The position numbers were made by a program, and so were the translations under genes. 64,000 bases of DNA, from assembly GCA_012064415.1 (NCBI GenBank), contig SSNU01000172.1:1-64000 (forward strand), written 5' to 3'. The DNA comes from Gyrodactylus bullatarudis. Its lineage: Eukaryota > Platyhelminthes > Monogenea > Gyrodactylidea > Gyrodactylidae. The notes under the pieces are model-generated. The model had not been told where the DNA came from. It saw nothing but the letters and a program-made list of their open reading frames with translations, and searched no databases. Below are positions 35,001-46,815 of this stretch, in pieces; positions within the stretch are counted from its first letter, which is position 1, and every line of letters starts with the position of its first letter.

Positions 35001-38000
35001 ATGAAGAACCTGAAAAGGATGCATCAAAAGATATTACTCTAAACAACATATCATGTAACACTCCTGTTCAAAAATCTCGTAAAGAACCTGCTGAAAGTCC
35101 ACTTCCTGAACTACCGACAGAAATGAGTTTACCCAATCATGTTGAGCCTACCCCATTGTCAAGTACCACTACACCCGTTGCAATAAAACCCCCACCTCCT
35201 GTTCATTCTGATTCCACTTTTAATCCGGTTCAGTTCAACTACTCCACCCCCATTTGTGAGAAGAAGAAAGAGACCAGTGAAGCACACGAGGACCATGAAA
35301 AGTCCATAGTCCAGACTATGAACTCTAAACTCAAGGAAATCCTATCCAGTAACAAGGCCTCAGACGAGTCTGTGAATGAGCTGGAAACTAGCAGTGTAAG
35401 AGCTAGACGGAAACGTTGTCTTGACAGTGAAAGTGGTACCGATGAAAAAGATAAAAAGAAATTCCGCAAAGTCGACTCAAATGAGAAGAACAAAGTTGGC
35501 GATGTAAGTTTTCGTATTCATCAAAAGTGATCAAGACTTATTTCGAATTTTTCAGGTTTTTTGGAAGTACGAAGATCATTCCCAACCAAATATGGCTAGC
35601 GAAACGACCTCTCCAGTCCTCAAAAAGTAAATCCTTGCTCACTCTGTACAGAAATTGTCTATAGAATGACGCTAATTTCTAATAATAACATTTTTCATTG
35701 GTTAATAGGATACTCGAATATTATTGGTCAATGAATTTAGAGCATAGAGGAATTATCTATGCAACTCACTGATTATATTTTTACTCATTTTATTTATCTT
35801 AGACCTGTTGATGAGCTGGAAAAGACCAAGTTCTCTGAAACCCAGCCCAAAAAAAACACCCAAGAGGTCAAGGAAATGGGTTTCTCCTTTCTCAACATTT
35901 CCCCTGGCTATAAGGAGAAATTGGAAGCTACCGTTATCAATCTTGGCAGTCGTATAGTTGAAAATGATTCATTTGCAGAACAGGCCACTCATCTAATAGC
36001 CTCTAACCCTGGTGAGTACCTTTGGAGTATGGCAAAATAATTATTCATGTTTTACTAAATTATATTTGTAATTCAGTCAGAAATGAGCGGTATTTAATCG
36101 CATTGGCTACGGGTAAATGGATTCTTCATCCCTCCTACATTGAAGCTTGTGAATCATCCTCAAAGTTTATCAAAGAAGAGCCATACGAATGGGGCTCCGT
36201 TGGCACTGAGCCCCTCCTAAAGGTTATGCTCTGTATGAGTCCAATGCCTGCCAAGCCCGGCTCACTCGAGAATAATCAAGCCTTGTCTAAACAAAAGAAG
36301 CTCAAGAGTTGTGCAAATGCTGCTTCATACTGGCGGAAGAAGGGCGGAAAAGCTTTCGAAAATTGGAAAGTAATCTTTTATCCAGACTCATGGGAGAAGG
36401 CTGTGACCTTTAAAAAGATAATTGTAGCCGGTGGCGGTCATGTAAGTCTAACATTATTTTTGTTTCCAAACATTTGAATGATGATTTTTCCTATCCTATT
36501 CTTGAATTCATTTTTTTCTACCTCTTATTATAAAGCTAATTAACATGAAGATGGGAATTTATGATTTTTACAAAATTCTTAATTTTTTCATCAAGAAATC
36601 GAATTTGATCAAGAATTTTTGGAATCTAGATTATGAGGCCCTCTTTTACGATACGGGGAAAAAATATAGAAAAAACCAATTTTTAAGGAAAATACGGCAA
36701 ATTTGAAATCTTGAAGTAGCGCCAAATTCCCATTATTTTAAACTTTGAAATGAAAATTTTTTTTGATTTCAGTGTGAGAGAGTGATCAAAAGTTGATTTT
36801 CAGGATCACAATAAGACAAAAAAACCTATGATCATAATTAAATTTTTGATAAATCCGTATTTTTCAGGGATCTTGAAATATCAAATTTCATCGACTTTCA
36901 AGCAGGGAAAATGATGAAAATATCAAAATTTGATTTTGACACGATTATGGGGTGATTCTTAAAACCAGATCCAGAATATTTAATTTCTTTGACTAATTGT
37001 GATCCTAAAATCAACTTTTGATCACTCTCTCAAATTGAAATCAACAAAGATTTTCAACTTCAAGTTCAAAAAATGGGAATCTGGCGCTTCTTTAAGAATT
37101 TGCCGTATTTTCCTTAAAAATTGGTTTTTTCTATATTTTTTCCCCGTATCGTGAAAGAGGGCCTAGATTCCAAAAACTCATGATCAAATTCGATTTCTTG
37201 ATGAAAAAATTAATTTTAAAAGTTTAATTATGGGAAAAAGCCTTTATAGATCAAGCCTCATTATTTCAAAAAAAACTTGGATTCTTTTGTATTATTATTC
37301 ATAACTATGAATGACCCTTCATGTCCCAAATTATTTTTTTTCATCACACAAATAAGAACATTTGCAACCTGGCCAAAATAATTACGCTGATTCCGAATTT
37401 TGAATTCCTTTTTGAAAGCCGACTTATCATTTCTAAGATAATCGAGGTTAAAATTGGCATTTTTTGGCTCTAAAACCAGTTATCTTTTAAACTATAAGAG
37501 ATATCGAGCAGGCAATTGCATATCTGAAATCTACGGCTATTGTTTTACGTTTATTTTATTTTTCTCTAAGACCTCAACAAATAGGCTTTCAAAAAACGTT
37601 CTAAATATTTTTAAAATATTTCACAACATTTTCAAAAAATCACCCTTCTTCAAGTAGCTATGGTGTGCATCAGTGAAAAACTATCTTTATGAATTATACA
37701 TATTTTTGTAGCCCAATGAATTTAATGAACTCGAGAAAGAGTTGTGTTCCACTGGTGGAACAATGAAGGGATAATATAAGGTTTAATCCAGATGGCTGCT
37801 CATATTTTTGAGTTCATTCTTTAACATCTCATTCGGCCTATTTTCAGGTATTACTTTTAATTATCCTGCTGATTATAATTTGTTAGTGGCCTACTTCCTC
37901 ACTAGGCTAAACTCGGTTAAAATCATTCAATTATCCCTATAGATAAACTCGATTTTTTTCTTCTAGGTTTACTCATCAATCAGTTCAGCTCCTCATACTG

Positions 38001-38116
38001 AGGTGACTCATGCATTCCACAAGTCAAAGACAGACAAAAATCTACCTCCCAACTTTACTTGGTATCCAATCGATTATCTTAGCGAGTATCTTATCGAGAG
38101 AATCTCTAATAATTAA
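32063..38116 (+). CDS. TOPBP1: DNA topoisomerase 2-binding protein 1 (BRCT-repeat checkpoint protein)
   Basis: Scaffold for replication initiation and ATR activation at damaged chromatin, acting through phosphopeptide-binding BRCT domains. Seven exons with matching phases: 32063-34190, 34258-34476, 34920-35503, 35556-35626, 35803-36011, 36077-36441, 37967-38116; 1241 residues (human 1522). Visible BRCTs: BRCT0-2 at about 1-285 (IYGPQVILHYL, VGSKKYLVGADRG, AKKWKLQIVSLDWLL), BRCT3 at about 330-430, BRCT4-5 at about 480-690 (ITGFMGDERNWV), and BRCT7-8 at about 1015-1240 (LATGKWILHPSYIEAC, YEWGS, then WYPIDYLSEYLIE). I do not see a clear BRCT6, and the region corresponding to the ATR-activation domain (about 720-1000) is short and poorly conserved. 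The first exon carries 57% of the protein. The 1.5-kb last intron carries a foldback element. Confidence 0.93.
36534..37230. mobile_element. Foldback/MITE element FB-2 in a TOPBP1 intron
   Basis: Left arm from about 36534 (CATGAAGATGGGAATTTATG, then GAATCTAGATTATGAGGC) and right arm to about 37230 (inverse of TTTCATCAAGAAATCGAATT and GGAATCTAG) match as inverted repeats and match FB-1. The right terminus is eroded. No coding sequence. Confidence 0.68.
37231..37966 (+). other. TOPBP1 intron remainder, no gene seen
   Basis: Remainder of the last TOPBP1 intron after FB-2. AT-rich, with no recognised element. Confidence 0.5.
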
Positions 38117-38842
38117 CCTGGCTTGATTTAAAGTTATAACCTTATTTGTTTATGCTATTGTAAATATGCTTTTATATTAATTTATCTATACTCATATATA
38201 TCTATAAAGAATGAATGTCGAATGAAATTTTTGTTTTTCTAATTTCAACTTTCTCCCATCTCTACTCTCAAATCATTGTTCTATCTACGAGTTGAAACAA
38301 TTTCTCAAGGAAATTATAATACAGTTGAAATTATTTTTAAGGTATAAAATTTTCCTGGTTGTCTTTAAAAATAGACTCATGACCTTTGATCATTTGTTTA
38401 CATTGTTAATTCGTATGTCTACATGTATTTTATAATAATGTAATATTAGGAAAAGGCTACCCTAAGGAATAAAACGCATCTACAGGCTTCTTTGATTTTT
38501 TCATGTTTACACATATTTCTACTTCTAGAGGGATAAAATGCTGCATGCCCCACCTTAAAATCTCTACCCTTTTTTGACTAAAATCTGCCTTGTTTTTTTT
38601 TCAATGATGGGGGGAACTCAAGTTTTTTTAGGAGTCTTTATTTTATTCCTGTATCTTCCATGCATGTTTGTTTAAAAAAAGAGAAGACGGAATTAACTTT
38701 TGCTAAAAATCTTCCCCACTAGATTAATATTATTATTTCATTTGAATATTATTCAGGAAAGATATTAAAGAAACGAAAAAGCCATTTTTATTTCTGATTT
38801 ATTAAATTCTTCTCAACTGCATATATAATTTTTGCATATTTC

Positions 38843-39370
38843 TCAAGCTATACGTTTGAATGTGATTGGCTCCTTGCCTTGGAAACTGATACTCTGTCCA
38901 ACTGGCATGTTGGCTGGTAAATACACCGGACTGCTCAGCTCATTCCCGTTAATCTGTTGATAATTATCTCCAGAACATTTTATGAATATCGGTTGAGCTG
39001 ACATTGGATTGTTGTTATTGGCTGATACCGGGGTCATATTCTGGGAAGTTTTCATTGGTTGAATTGCCATGCTCATTTGGGGATTTTGATAGCCTCGATT
39101 ATTGCCAACATTCATCATTGTATACTGCTGTTGGCTGGCGGTCAAATTATTATTATTATAGTTAAACTGACCGGTTTCTGTGTAGGATACAGGATACATC
39201 TGTGTCTGAAATATTTGCTCATAATTCATGGGCTGTTGTTGGGCGTAACCTGTTTGCAAGTATTGTTGATTGCAATTCTGCGGAATTGACGAGTACGTAA
39301 TTCCTTGTTGCATTGGCATATACTGAACTTTGATGTAATTTCCTTCTGGATTCGGTAATGTTGTATTCAT
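38843..39370 (-). CDS. Gln/Asn-rich low-complexity protein, 175 residues
   Basis: ATG at 39370; product rich in Gln, Asn, Met and Tyr (QQQPMNYEQIFQTQMYP; NNNNLTASQQQYTMMNVG) with a more ordered C-terminus (PVYLPANMPVGQSISFQ, then EPITFKRIA). No family recognised. Such prion-like composition is common in RNA-binding and transcription factors but does not prove a function. A probable 5'-UTR intron lies upstream: donor gtgagt at about 39427-39432 and acceptor ...aaatttcag near 39388. AATAAA motifs on the minus strand at about 38785-38806 mark the 3' end, which converges on TOPBP1. It is divergent from the gene starting at 39790. Confidence 0.7.
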   Translation of the reverse strand: MNTTLPNPEGNYIKVQYMPMQQGITYSSIPQNCNQQYLQTGYAQQQPMNYEQIFQTQMYPVSYTETGQFNYNNNNLTASQQQYTMMNVGNNRGYQNPQMSMAIQPMKTSQNMTPVSANNNNPMSAQPIFIKCSGDNYQQINGNELSSPVYLPANMPVGQSISFQGKEPITFKRIA

Positions 39371-39789
39371 TCTTTACCTCCAACTGAAATTTCTAAACCC
39401 ATTAGACATAATCATCAAAGGCAAAACTCACTACTAATTCACAATTTGTTCCGCGACCGAAAATGGCTTGTGTCTACTGAAGAATAAAAGTTATATTCAA
39501 GAAGTTGATGTTGTTATTAGGCCATTCAAAAGATGTCTCAAATGCACTCTCTGCTCTTTCTCTCTATTCTGCTTGTAATGTACTCAGAGAACATTAAACT
39601 TTATTTTTTTCAATAGGTGTTTTTTCATATGCAAGTCTTGAGACTAGAAGTCATGTAGTAGTGACCTTTCTTAACTCTCTTACATATTTCAAGAAAAAGT
39701 GTAGACTAAATAAAAAACAATTTGACGAGTCTGAAATTAAGTGAAACCTTCAACGATTAAAGGCTGTCTCTAGATGAACCAGAAATTTA
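39371..39789. promoter_or_regulatory. Divergent intergenic region with a 5'-UTR exon
   Basis: Lies between two divergent low-complexity genes and contains the probable untranslated first exon and small intron of the minus-strand gene (about 39389-39480). No clear core promoter motif. Confidence 0.35.
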
Positions 39790-42700
39790 ATGGCATTTTG
39801 TCAGATTGATCCGAGTGACCTGAAAAACTTTATAAAACTGTGGATCCCAAAGAAATCCAAAAGTACCATTAGATCAAAGTCAGTTGTGAACGAGGAAGTT
39901 GCCTCTGATACAACAGTCATTACGATGAAGAAAAAGATTAACAAACGACCGGATAAGACTCCCAATCCCTCTCCCAAATCGAAGCAATTTGATGAACAAT
40001 CAGTCTCCACCTATCTTGGAGGAGCTCAAGACGCCAAAGAATATTGGAATAAGCACATTAACAAAAGAATTAACAAGACTAAAAATGTAAGTAAAATCGA
40101 CCTGTAACATTTATAATTTCGAAAAAATATATATTTCCTTAGTTATTTAAATTATAATGTGATAAAATTCGGTTAAAAATGGCAAATCTTGGAAAGAGGA
40201 ATTGATATTCTGAGTTAGAATCAAGATCTTCCGATTAAATATGATTATTTCTATTGACCTCTTCTTTCATAGTTTCAAAAACTAAAAGTTGATGAGATAC
40301 TTGAAGATCGGAATCCTCTTAAATTTCATCTAAAAGTCGTAGTATTGGGACTTGGTAGATGATGAAATTCATGTTTTATGTGATAAAAAGTTTGATTATT
40401 TTCACATCTAACTCTGATTAATTGATTTTAATTGGGTTTCAGATCTCTACCAATAAGGATACTTTTTATTTACAAACTAAAGAAGACGTCTCTCATCCAC
40501 TGAAGAAGGTTTATTTGACTTTATCAATACTACTGTAACGTCTTGACTACAACCCTAACTTAAAATCATCATAAATAATAATAAAAATTTTGCACCAATT
40601 CTCTTTATTTTCATCGGGTTACAACTAGACGAGCTTGGGTCGTCTTTCGAAAACCCTACCAATATTAGGCATTACTCCCTTCATCTTTATTTCTTATATA
40701 CGCTTATTATGTCTGAAGACTCTTGGTTATAGTTTGAGGTTCAATATATTTTGAAAAGTATAAATTTATACATTCTAACGGTCGTTTCTTAATGCTTTTT
40801 CTATTAGGATACTCCATACGATATTGAACAAGTCCCTGTGGATTTTATCAAGGTAAGTTACATCTAAACTCATAGTTAATTGCACTTGAAAAAAAATTTC
40901 TAAAATTTTAGTTTCTTAGAACTAACTTGTTTTCTAATCTAAGTACAAATCTGTACCTTTTGACATCAGGGGTTATTAATGATTCTTGTTTAAGAATGTA
41001 TAAATTACATTGTTCCTCAAAAATGATCAAAGTTAGCTATAATAATTCATTGTATATTTTGAAATTTTCAGAATAGGCGAAAAAAACCATGATTGTTTTT
41101 GATTATTAAGGTTATCAAAAATTATCTCTTAAGGAGGATTTGGAAGACGGGTGAATATTCTGTAGTAAAGCTTTTATTTCATCGGGTCTCACCAGACTCT
41201 TACACCGGCCTGATATTTATACGTAAAATAATGAAAAATTAGAAATCCTCTGATAGGATTAATGCGAATTTAAAGAATTTCACAGGAAGAAGGGTTTGAC
41301 TGAGTTCATTATCTTTTCTTGAGAAAGGGATCGAGTTGTATCTGCCCGCTACATCTCTTTCTTTTGACTCCTCGTAATTGCAGATTGAGAACTAATTAGA
41401 TTATCAATTTCAGTTGATTTTCCTTGAAATATTGCTAGTGTCAAAAATTCTTAGTTTCATATCTAGTGTATTATAGGTGTGGTGAACATATCCTACATCA
41501 AAATCCTTGTATAATACATTTTTTCATTCTTAAAGGGTATGAAAGAATCGACAGTTTCCAATTTATGGTGGCAACAAGAAGGTCCCTACCTTCCCCACTT
41601 TCAACAGGCTTACGAAAGAGAATTCGGCGTAAACAATCCAATGTTGGCCGAGTCAACTGACAATGACTATCCTATTATGGATGGTATGACCAATCGGCCC
41701 ATGATGAATCCCTACTTCCAGGGTCCTTTGAGAAAATATGTAAGCTTTCAAACTAGATCATTGTTCTTCATAATTTATAATTTATAATTACAAAAGTAAA
41801 CCAAACATAATGCAATAATCTTCTTACAGTTGTATCTCTATAAAAAATGTAACAAACCTATCCCTCTCCTCTTTGTCCCTTTTAAGTTGAAAAAAATAAT
41901 TTATAGCTACTATAAAGTAGGTTTATGAGTGTAAAAAGTTCCAAAAAAATAAAATTCACTCAAGTTTAATCCATTGGATAGAGAATTTTCTGCTGATTCT
42001 TTCTATCTCATACAGAGACAGATTCGTTCATTTCTTGTTTCATAAAGCACTCGCGAACATTTGAACAGATTTGATTTTGGATTTTTGTCTTTTCACACTT
42101 TGACTTTTACCCCCTCCCCTTTCCTACACCCATAATTGGACCAATTGAATTGGTGAACAACTGTAATTAAAGCTTACGTCATACTGAGTTATTCAACGTT
42201 TAATGATTATAACCAAATTTCAAAGCCTGGAATAATGCAGGGCTTTTTCAGCAATGGCTCGATAACAATATTAATAAGATTTGGTGTCTCCAAATTAAAC
42301 TCTGAACTGTCTTTTTTAGCTTAGAAATAAGTCAAATTTTAACTTACCACACACTCTGTATCACAGAGTTATCGACGAATCGTTAGTGTCAGAGTCTAAT
42401 GCAGTAATCTGTTTGGAACTTGCTAGTATTTATCTTGATCAAATCAAAATTTAATATAAATGAGAGATTGTTGATTTTTCAATATTGAACCTAGGCATGC
42501 ACCAATAGAAGGGCAAAAAACTAGCATTGAATAGCAAAAGTAGAAAACCAATTTTTATAAGTAACAATTTCGGTGCTCTACAACTTGTAACTTGTAACGT
42601 AGTTGTTTAATTTCTAGATGGACTATGAAGAGCCCCCACGCGGTTATTTTCCACATCCCTATCTCACCTACAATGACCTTCGGAGAGGTCCAGTAAATGC

Positions 42701-42881
42701 ATATTACACTCCAGTTATTGCTCCGATGGTTGCACCTGGCTCTCCACCACAACCCCAAATTCTCATGAATAATAACCAGTTCTATCGTCAAGCGAATAAT
42801 GAAAACAATAATAATAACAATCCCCAAAAGTTAAAGACTCGTTCGATTAAGAAATTCAATCGATATTTCCCTGTTGCCTAG
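39790..42881 (+). CDS. Hypothetical five-exon protein, 291 residues
   Basis: Exons 39790-40086, 40443-40508, 40808-40852, 41536-41739 and 42618-42881, all phase 0, supported by standard splice sites and uninterrupted frame; AATAAA at about 42927. The N-terminus is Lys-rich and basic (KKKINKRPDKTPNPSPKSK). The middle has conserved-looking aromatic segments (LWWQQEGPYLPHFQQAYER; MMNPYFQGPLRKYMDYEEPP). The C-terminus is Pro/Tyr-rich with an Asn run, ending in a basic KTRSIKKFNRYFPVA. No family recognised. All-phase-0 exons permit in-frame exon skipping. A further open segment at 40272-40361 with a plausible acceptor has no in-phase donor and is left out. Confidence 0.72.
41141..41220. repeat. 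Dispersed repeat shared with 5606-5690
   Basis: Both sites share GAGGATTT-GAAGACG-GTGAATA followed by TTATTTCA(C/T)CGG, and then CAGACTCTTACACCGGC, in the same orientation. One copy is in foldback FB-1, the other alone in an intron. The function is unknown. Confidence 0.7.
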
Positions 42882-43320
42882 AACATATATTTCTCAAGAT
42901 TTATTTATTTACCTTTATAAAAGTATTGAATAAAAGTTGATTTTTAATATCAAAAATATCATCATTATCTCGAAATGGTTGATAATTATAATTGTATTAA
43001 ACTGAATTATTTTGAGTAAATTGTTAATTATTAAAAGTGCTAAAAATGCATAATTTGATGTTAGTTATGTTTATATCAAATATTCGTGTAACTACTAACA
43101 AGTAATTATAAAATAAATAAATAAGAATTAGATTAAAGTATTCAACATATTTTGATCAAAGTTTTCTTTTGGTTTTCTTACCAAATGGGTTCAAAAGGTT
43201 AGCTCATTGTGTATATAGATCACATTTTTAGAATCCTTATTAAAACTCGAGTTTGACCTTATCCGATGTTAGATATTATTACTTTGTGAAGATGAAGACA
43301 TGCAGTTAGATTAATCAGAA

Positions 43321-43494
43321 ATGGCTGACTTACGTATCAATGTTTTCGTGCCGGAAGAAACCGAAGAAAAAGAAATGATTTCAACATATTTACCGTTTAA
43401 ATTTAATTTATTTAAACAAATTTTATATGTTGCATCGTTCATATGCATGATTCGATCATTTTGTGGATGTAACATAAATGCAAGTCCTTGTTGA
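43321..43494 (+). CDS. Small cysteine-tail protein A, 57 residues
   Basis: Intronless ORF from an ATG (MADLRINVFVPEETEEKEM): acidic N-terminus, then a hydrophobic segment (FNLFKQILYVASFICMI, about residues 28-44) and a short tail with Cys-Gly-Cys and a terminal Cys (FCGCNINASPC). AATAAA follows at about 43536. It shares the MAD start, size and architecture with four other small ORFs downstream on the same strand. The layout fits a tail-anchored membrane protein with a palmitoylatable or metal-binding tail. No named family recognised, though it recalls cysteine-rich transmembrane (CYSTM) proteins in layout only. Confidence 0.6.
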   Translation: MADLRINVFVPEETEEKEMISTYLPFKFNLFKQILYVASFICMIRSFCGCNINASPC

Positions 43495-43549
43495 CGCCAT
43501 GGATACAATGGAATAATTTGAGATTATTTTTGATGAATAAATAAAAGCC

Positions 43550-45581
43550 CTTTTTCAAACTAAAAGCCAAGAACGACAAAAATATTCTATTATCCTATTA
43601 TCGATAAAGATGAAAGATTTAAATGATGTAAATAATAATAAATACTAAATGTTTAATGTCGAAATCTTGTTTATGGAAGCCTTACTTTACCTTGATTAAA
43701 ATATTGCTTCAATTTCATTGGTTGTTACAATTCTCGACAATTATAATAATAACACGCGTGGTGAAAAGACAAGGATATTTTATTCAAACAAAATTGGTCC
43801 AAAATTTTACGTTGATCCCGAATCTGACCTTAAAATAATGCTAGAGCGCCCACGAGCTGAGATATTGGCCAAAACACAAATTTGCACAAAATTTCAGACT
43901 ATCACTAAAATAATTTCATTTTTTTCCGGTAATAAACCTTAAATTTAGGTTCTTAATATGGAACAGAAGTCACACTGTTGAAAATGAGGAATCTAACGGT
44001 TACCAAATTATGGGTGTATAAAAGGTTCATGCCCCTAATTAAAGCGGGGAAAAAAATTTTGTGAAAAAAATGAAAAAATAAGGGTATTTTTTGAATAATT
44101 ATAATTATTGGTAATCATGAATAGGAGAAGAGTTATCTCGATGTGCTATTCACCAGATAAACTTTTGTAAATTGTGTTTAAATTACTATAATCAAAGATT
44201 TGTTGGCCCTTATTTATTTCTCTCTCTCTGAACCCACTTGGAAAGTTGTTGGTCCTTTTATTATGTACTAGAATTTATTTATGAGCAAGGTATAACCGTG
44301 AGTCCCATTTTCATTCAGATGAATGACTTCAAGCTTTAGAGATGGCCGTATTAGAGCACTGCTTTTCTGGTAGTAAGAAAAATATCTGAGCATTTTATTT
44401 AATTTTTACTTGAAATTCTTTTATCGAAGAAAGTTGGAAATTTTCTGAGAGCTCAGCAACCTAAGATTTTAAAAAATAGTTGAGGGTTCCAATAATACTA
44501 AATATTTTATATCATATTTTTAAGAAGATTTTTGGGTTTTTAATATACCTATTTCTATTGATTTGAGCTAAATTTATCTAAAGCTAATTGATCATGATTG
44601 TTGTAGTTTTGTGGCTGAATTCGTATTTTATGTCAAGTGTTAACAACAAATATCAGCATTTAATTGCTTCAAATCTTCAAAGTCGTTTAAGCTCAAACAT
44701 TGACAAAGGGGAAATTTTTGAAATTCAAAAAATGTCCTAATTGGATTTTTTTCATTCTATCAACTAGTCAGATGATTATTGAGTTTTTTATAGAAATTTA
44801 GTAAAATTCCCATCTTTATATCAAATAGTTTTATTAAACTTGAAAAGACTTTACAAGGTTTTTTATAATCGACTCAATTGATCTAAATTAGGCTACCCAA
44901 TTCTAGAGCAATTTTTAATTTTCCTAGGATTTACATACAGTACCTACGTAATAGCTGTCAAAAAGTTATCCCTCTCTTCTCTACCACTCTAAAAAGATTT
45001 CTGTAGCATATAACTACTTTAAAGTAGACACGAAGGCTCAATTTTGGACCTAAATCCTGTTTTTGGAGATTTTAGGCTCATTTAAAAGAGAATTATTTTT
45101 CTGATCAAATCTGTTGTGGGTTTTGAAGGTGTATTTCGACAGGAACTTGTTGAAATTTGCATGTAGAACATCCTAAACTAGGAGAATAATTTCAATCTTG
45201 ATTTTTTTTGATAAATTTTCCGAGTTATTACGGAGGTACTACTGTATTTAAATATCTCCGAGTTAAAGCACAAATAACAAGACCAAATTTGTATTCAGTG
45301 TGAAATTTTTTCTACTTTTTCAATTTTAAATTCAAAATTCTCTCAACAAGCTGTATAACTCAATTCTGGTTTAGTCAAGTTAAATAGGAAAATGAACGAA
45401 ATTTAATCGATAAAACTTTTTTATTCTAGCCCACTAGCCCACTTTTTCACAATTCTATAGTATATACTCAATTATACCTCGAATAACATTAGTATTTTTT
45501 ATATTTTAATGTACTTTTAATATGCGTAATTGAAACAAGTGAAAAAGAAGAGATCAGTTTCCATCACTGCATTATTAATTC
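43550..45581. other. Gene-poor stretch between cysteine-tail genes A and B
   Basis: An 81-codon open frame at 43700-43942 has plausible composition (KIGPKFYVDPESDLKIMLE) but lacks an ATG near its start and is not called. A solitary foldback-family end lies near 44810. Otherwise AT-rich with nothing recognised. Confidence 0.45.
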
Positions 45582-45749
45582 ATGTCGTTCAATTACACGA
45601 TAAGCGATGAGATTGAAAATGAAGTTGAACCCAACAACATACCAGCCTACATAGCTGTGGATAAGGGGACAATATTTGGAATGCTTCAGTTATGTCTAGT
45701 AGCAAAAATGTTCAAATGCATTGTCCAAATCTGGAATACAAGATGCTAG
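45582..45749 (+). CDS. Small cysteine-tail protein B, 55 residues
   Basis: Intronless ORF from an ATG. The N-terminus is acidic (SDEIENEVEPNN), followed by PAYIAVDKG, then a hydrophobic segment with cysteines (TIFGMLQLCLVAKMFKCIV) and the C-terminus QIWNTRC, ending in Cys. Same architecture as A, C, D and E. The PAY motif is shared with C. Confidence 0.6.
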   Translation: MSFNYTISDEIENEVEPNNIPAYIAVDKGTIFGMLQLCLVAKMFKCIVQIWNTRC

Positions 45750-45902
45750 CGTTTTCTCTCCGGTTTTCGGGATGTTTTTTCAATCAGAACAGACACACTC
45801 TGGTTTGAACTTTCAACCTAAATCACTGTTTGGAAACATATTCCGAAGTTTACATTTGAGGTTGTAATCTTATGAAATGAAAATAGTTGCATTAAAGACT
45901 TG

Positions 45903-46112
45903 ATGAGTGAACAAGAGCCCTTTGATTTGTTAATATCCTTCAAACCGAATGTGGAACTGGATCCGGATCAAGTGCCCGCCTATTATCCATTTCGTTGGCC
46001 GTACATTAGACAGCTACTTATCATGGGTTTAATCGGCCACTTTGCTCGTCAAGTCCTCAACAGTAGCCTGTTCCGATGCAGATCGAGTTGTTGTCAATGT
46101 CAGAGGTGCTAG
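45903..46112 (+). CDS. Small cysteine-tail protein C, 69 residues
   Basis: Intronless ORF from the ATG at 45903, 153 bp after B. The N-terminus is acidic (MSEQEPFDLLI; VELDPDQVPAYYPF), then comes a hydrophobic segment (IRQLLIMGLIGHFARQVL) and a strongly Cys-rich basic tail (FRCRSSCCQCQRC). The DPDQVPAYY motif resembles EPNNIPAYI in B, supporting common descent. Confidence 0.65.
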   Translation: MSEQEPFDLLISFKPNVELDPDQVPAYYPFRWPYIRQLLIMGLIGHFARQVLNSSLFRCRSSCCQCQRC

Positions 46113-46254
46113 AATTAAGAAAATTAATAAATCCAAAGGTCACTTTAGTTATCTATTTTATTGTGAATAAACTCTTATTGCATAGAAATCTTGCTTCATT
46201 TCAAATCGTTTTTGTGTTAATTGAGAACTCTTTATTCATCCAAACTCACTCGGA

Positions 46255-46515
46255 ACTACACCTAGTTAATATGATGATGGGAATTTATGATTTTAACAAA
46301 ATTCTCATCGAGAAATCGAATTTGATCAAGCTTTTCTGGAATCTAGATCATGAAATCACTTTCCCGATATGAAGAAAAAATAATTTTAGAAAATCAATCT
46401 TTAAGGAAATTACTTTGATTCAGCAAATTTTTTCAACTCAAAGTTCAAAAAAATGGGAATTAATTTCCTATAAAATTGATTTTTTCTTCATATCGTGAAA
46501 GTGGGCCTCACGATG
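46255..46515. mobile_element. Foldback element FB-3, truncated
   Basis: Left end (TTAATATGATGATGGGAATT, then GGAATCTAGATCATGA) and an inverted partner (CTTCATATCGTGAAAGTGGGC) match FB-1 and FB-2, but the element is shortened to about 260 bp. It lies between cysteine-tail genes C and D. Confidence 0.6.
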
Positions 46516-46656
46516 AACTAGTTTTATAAGAAAATGCCAAAGCATGTTTTATTGGTCGAATGTTTAGTACGGTATTTCATTTCACCTTTTTATCTGACAT
46601 GTATTTCGCATATAAATATTGGTTTTGCAATTCAAGATCGAAATTCTGACAAGAAG

Positions 46657-46815
46657 ATGGCTGATGAAGATGATGATAACGAGACCGTCATTCTCGTTGA
46701 TGACGAAATCAAAGAGCTCACCCAAGCAGAACTGTATAAAGTCTTGAAGATTGCCCTGATTTTCTCCTGTCTCGAGGGGATCTGTGGAAATCGTTGGTGC
46801 AGCATGTGTGGCTAA
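46657..46815 (+). CDS. Small cysteine-tail protein D, 52 residues
   Basis: The ATG at 46657 is chosen because its MAD start and acidic run (MADEDDDNETVILVDDEI) match A and E; the frame is open further upstream. The product continues KELTQAELYKVLKIALIFSC as helix plus hydrophobic segment and ends EGICGNRWCSMCG with four cysteines. Same strand, size and design as its neighbours. Confidence 0.65.
   Translation: MADEDDDNETVILVDDEIKELTQAELYKVLKIALIFSCLEGICGNRWCSMCG

Noticed and set aside
40272..40361. Open segment FQKLKVDEILEDRNPLKFH considered as an exon of the 39790 gene
   Set aside because: It has an acceptor, but its only donor gives phase 1, which would break the otherwise all-phase-0 gene.
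43700..43942. 81-codon plus-strand open frame next to cysteine-tail gene A
   Set aside because: No ATG near the start, no splice evidence and no similarity to the cluster members.
46534..46656. Upstream extension of cysteine-tail protein D
   Set aside because: Sister genes begin at MAD; the extension overlaps the area just after a foldback element and has no counterpart in the others.
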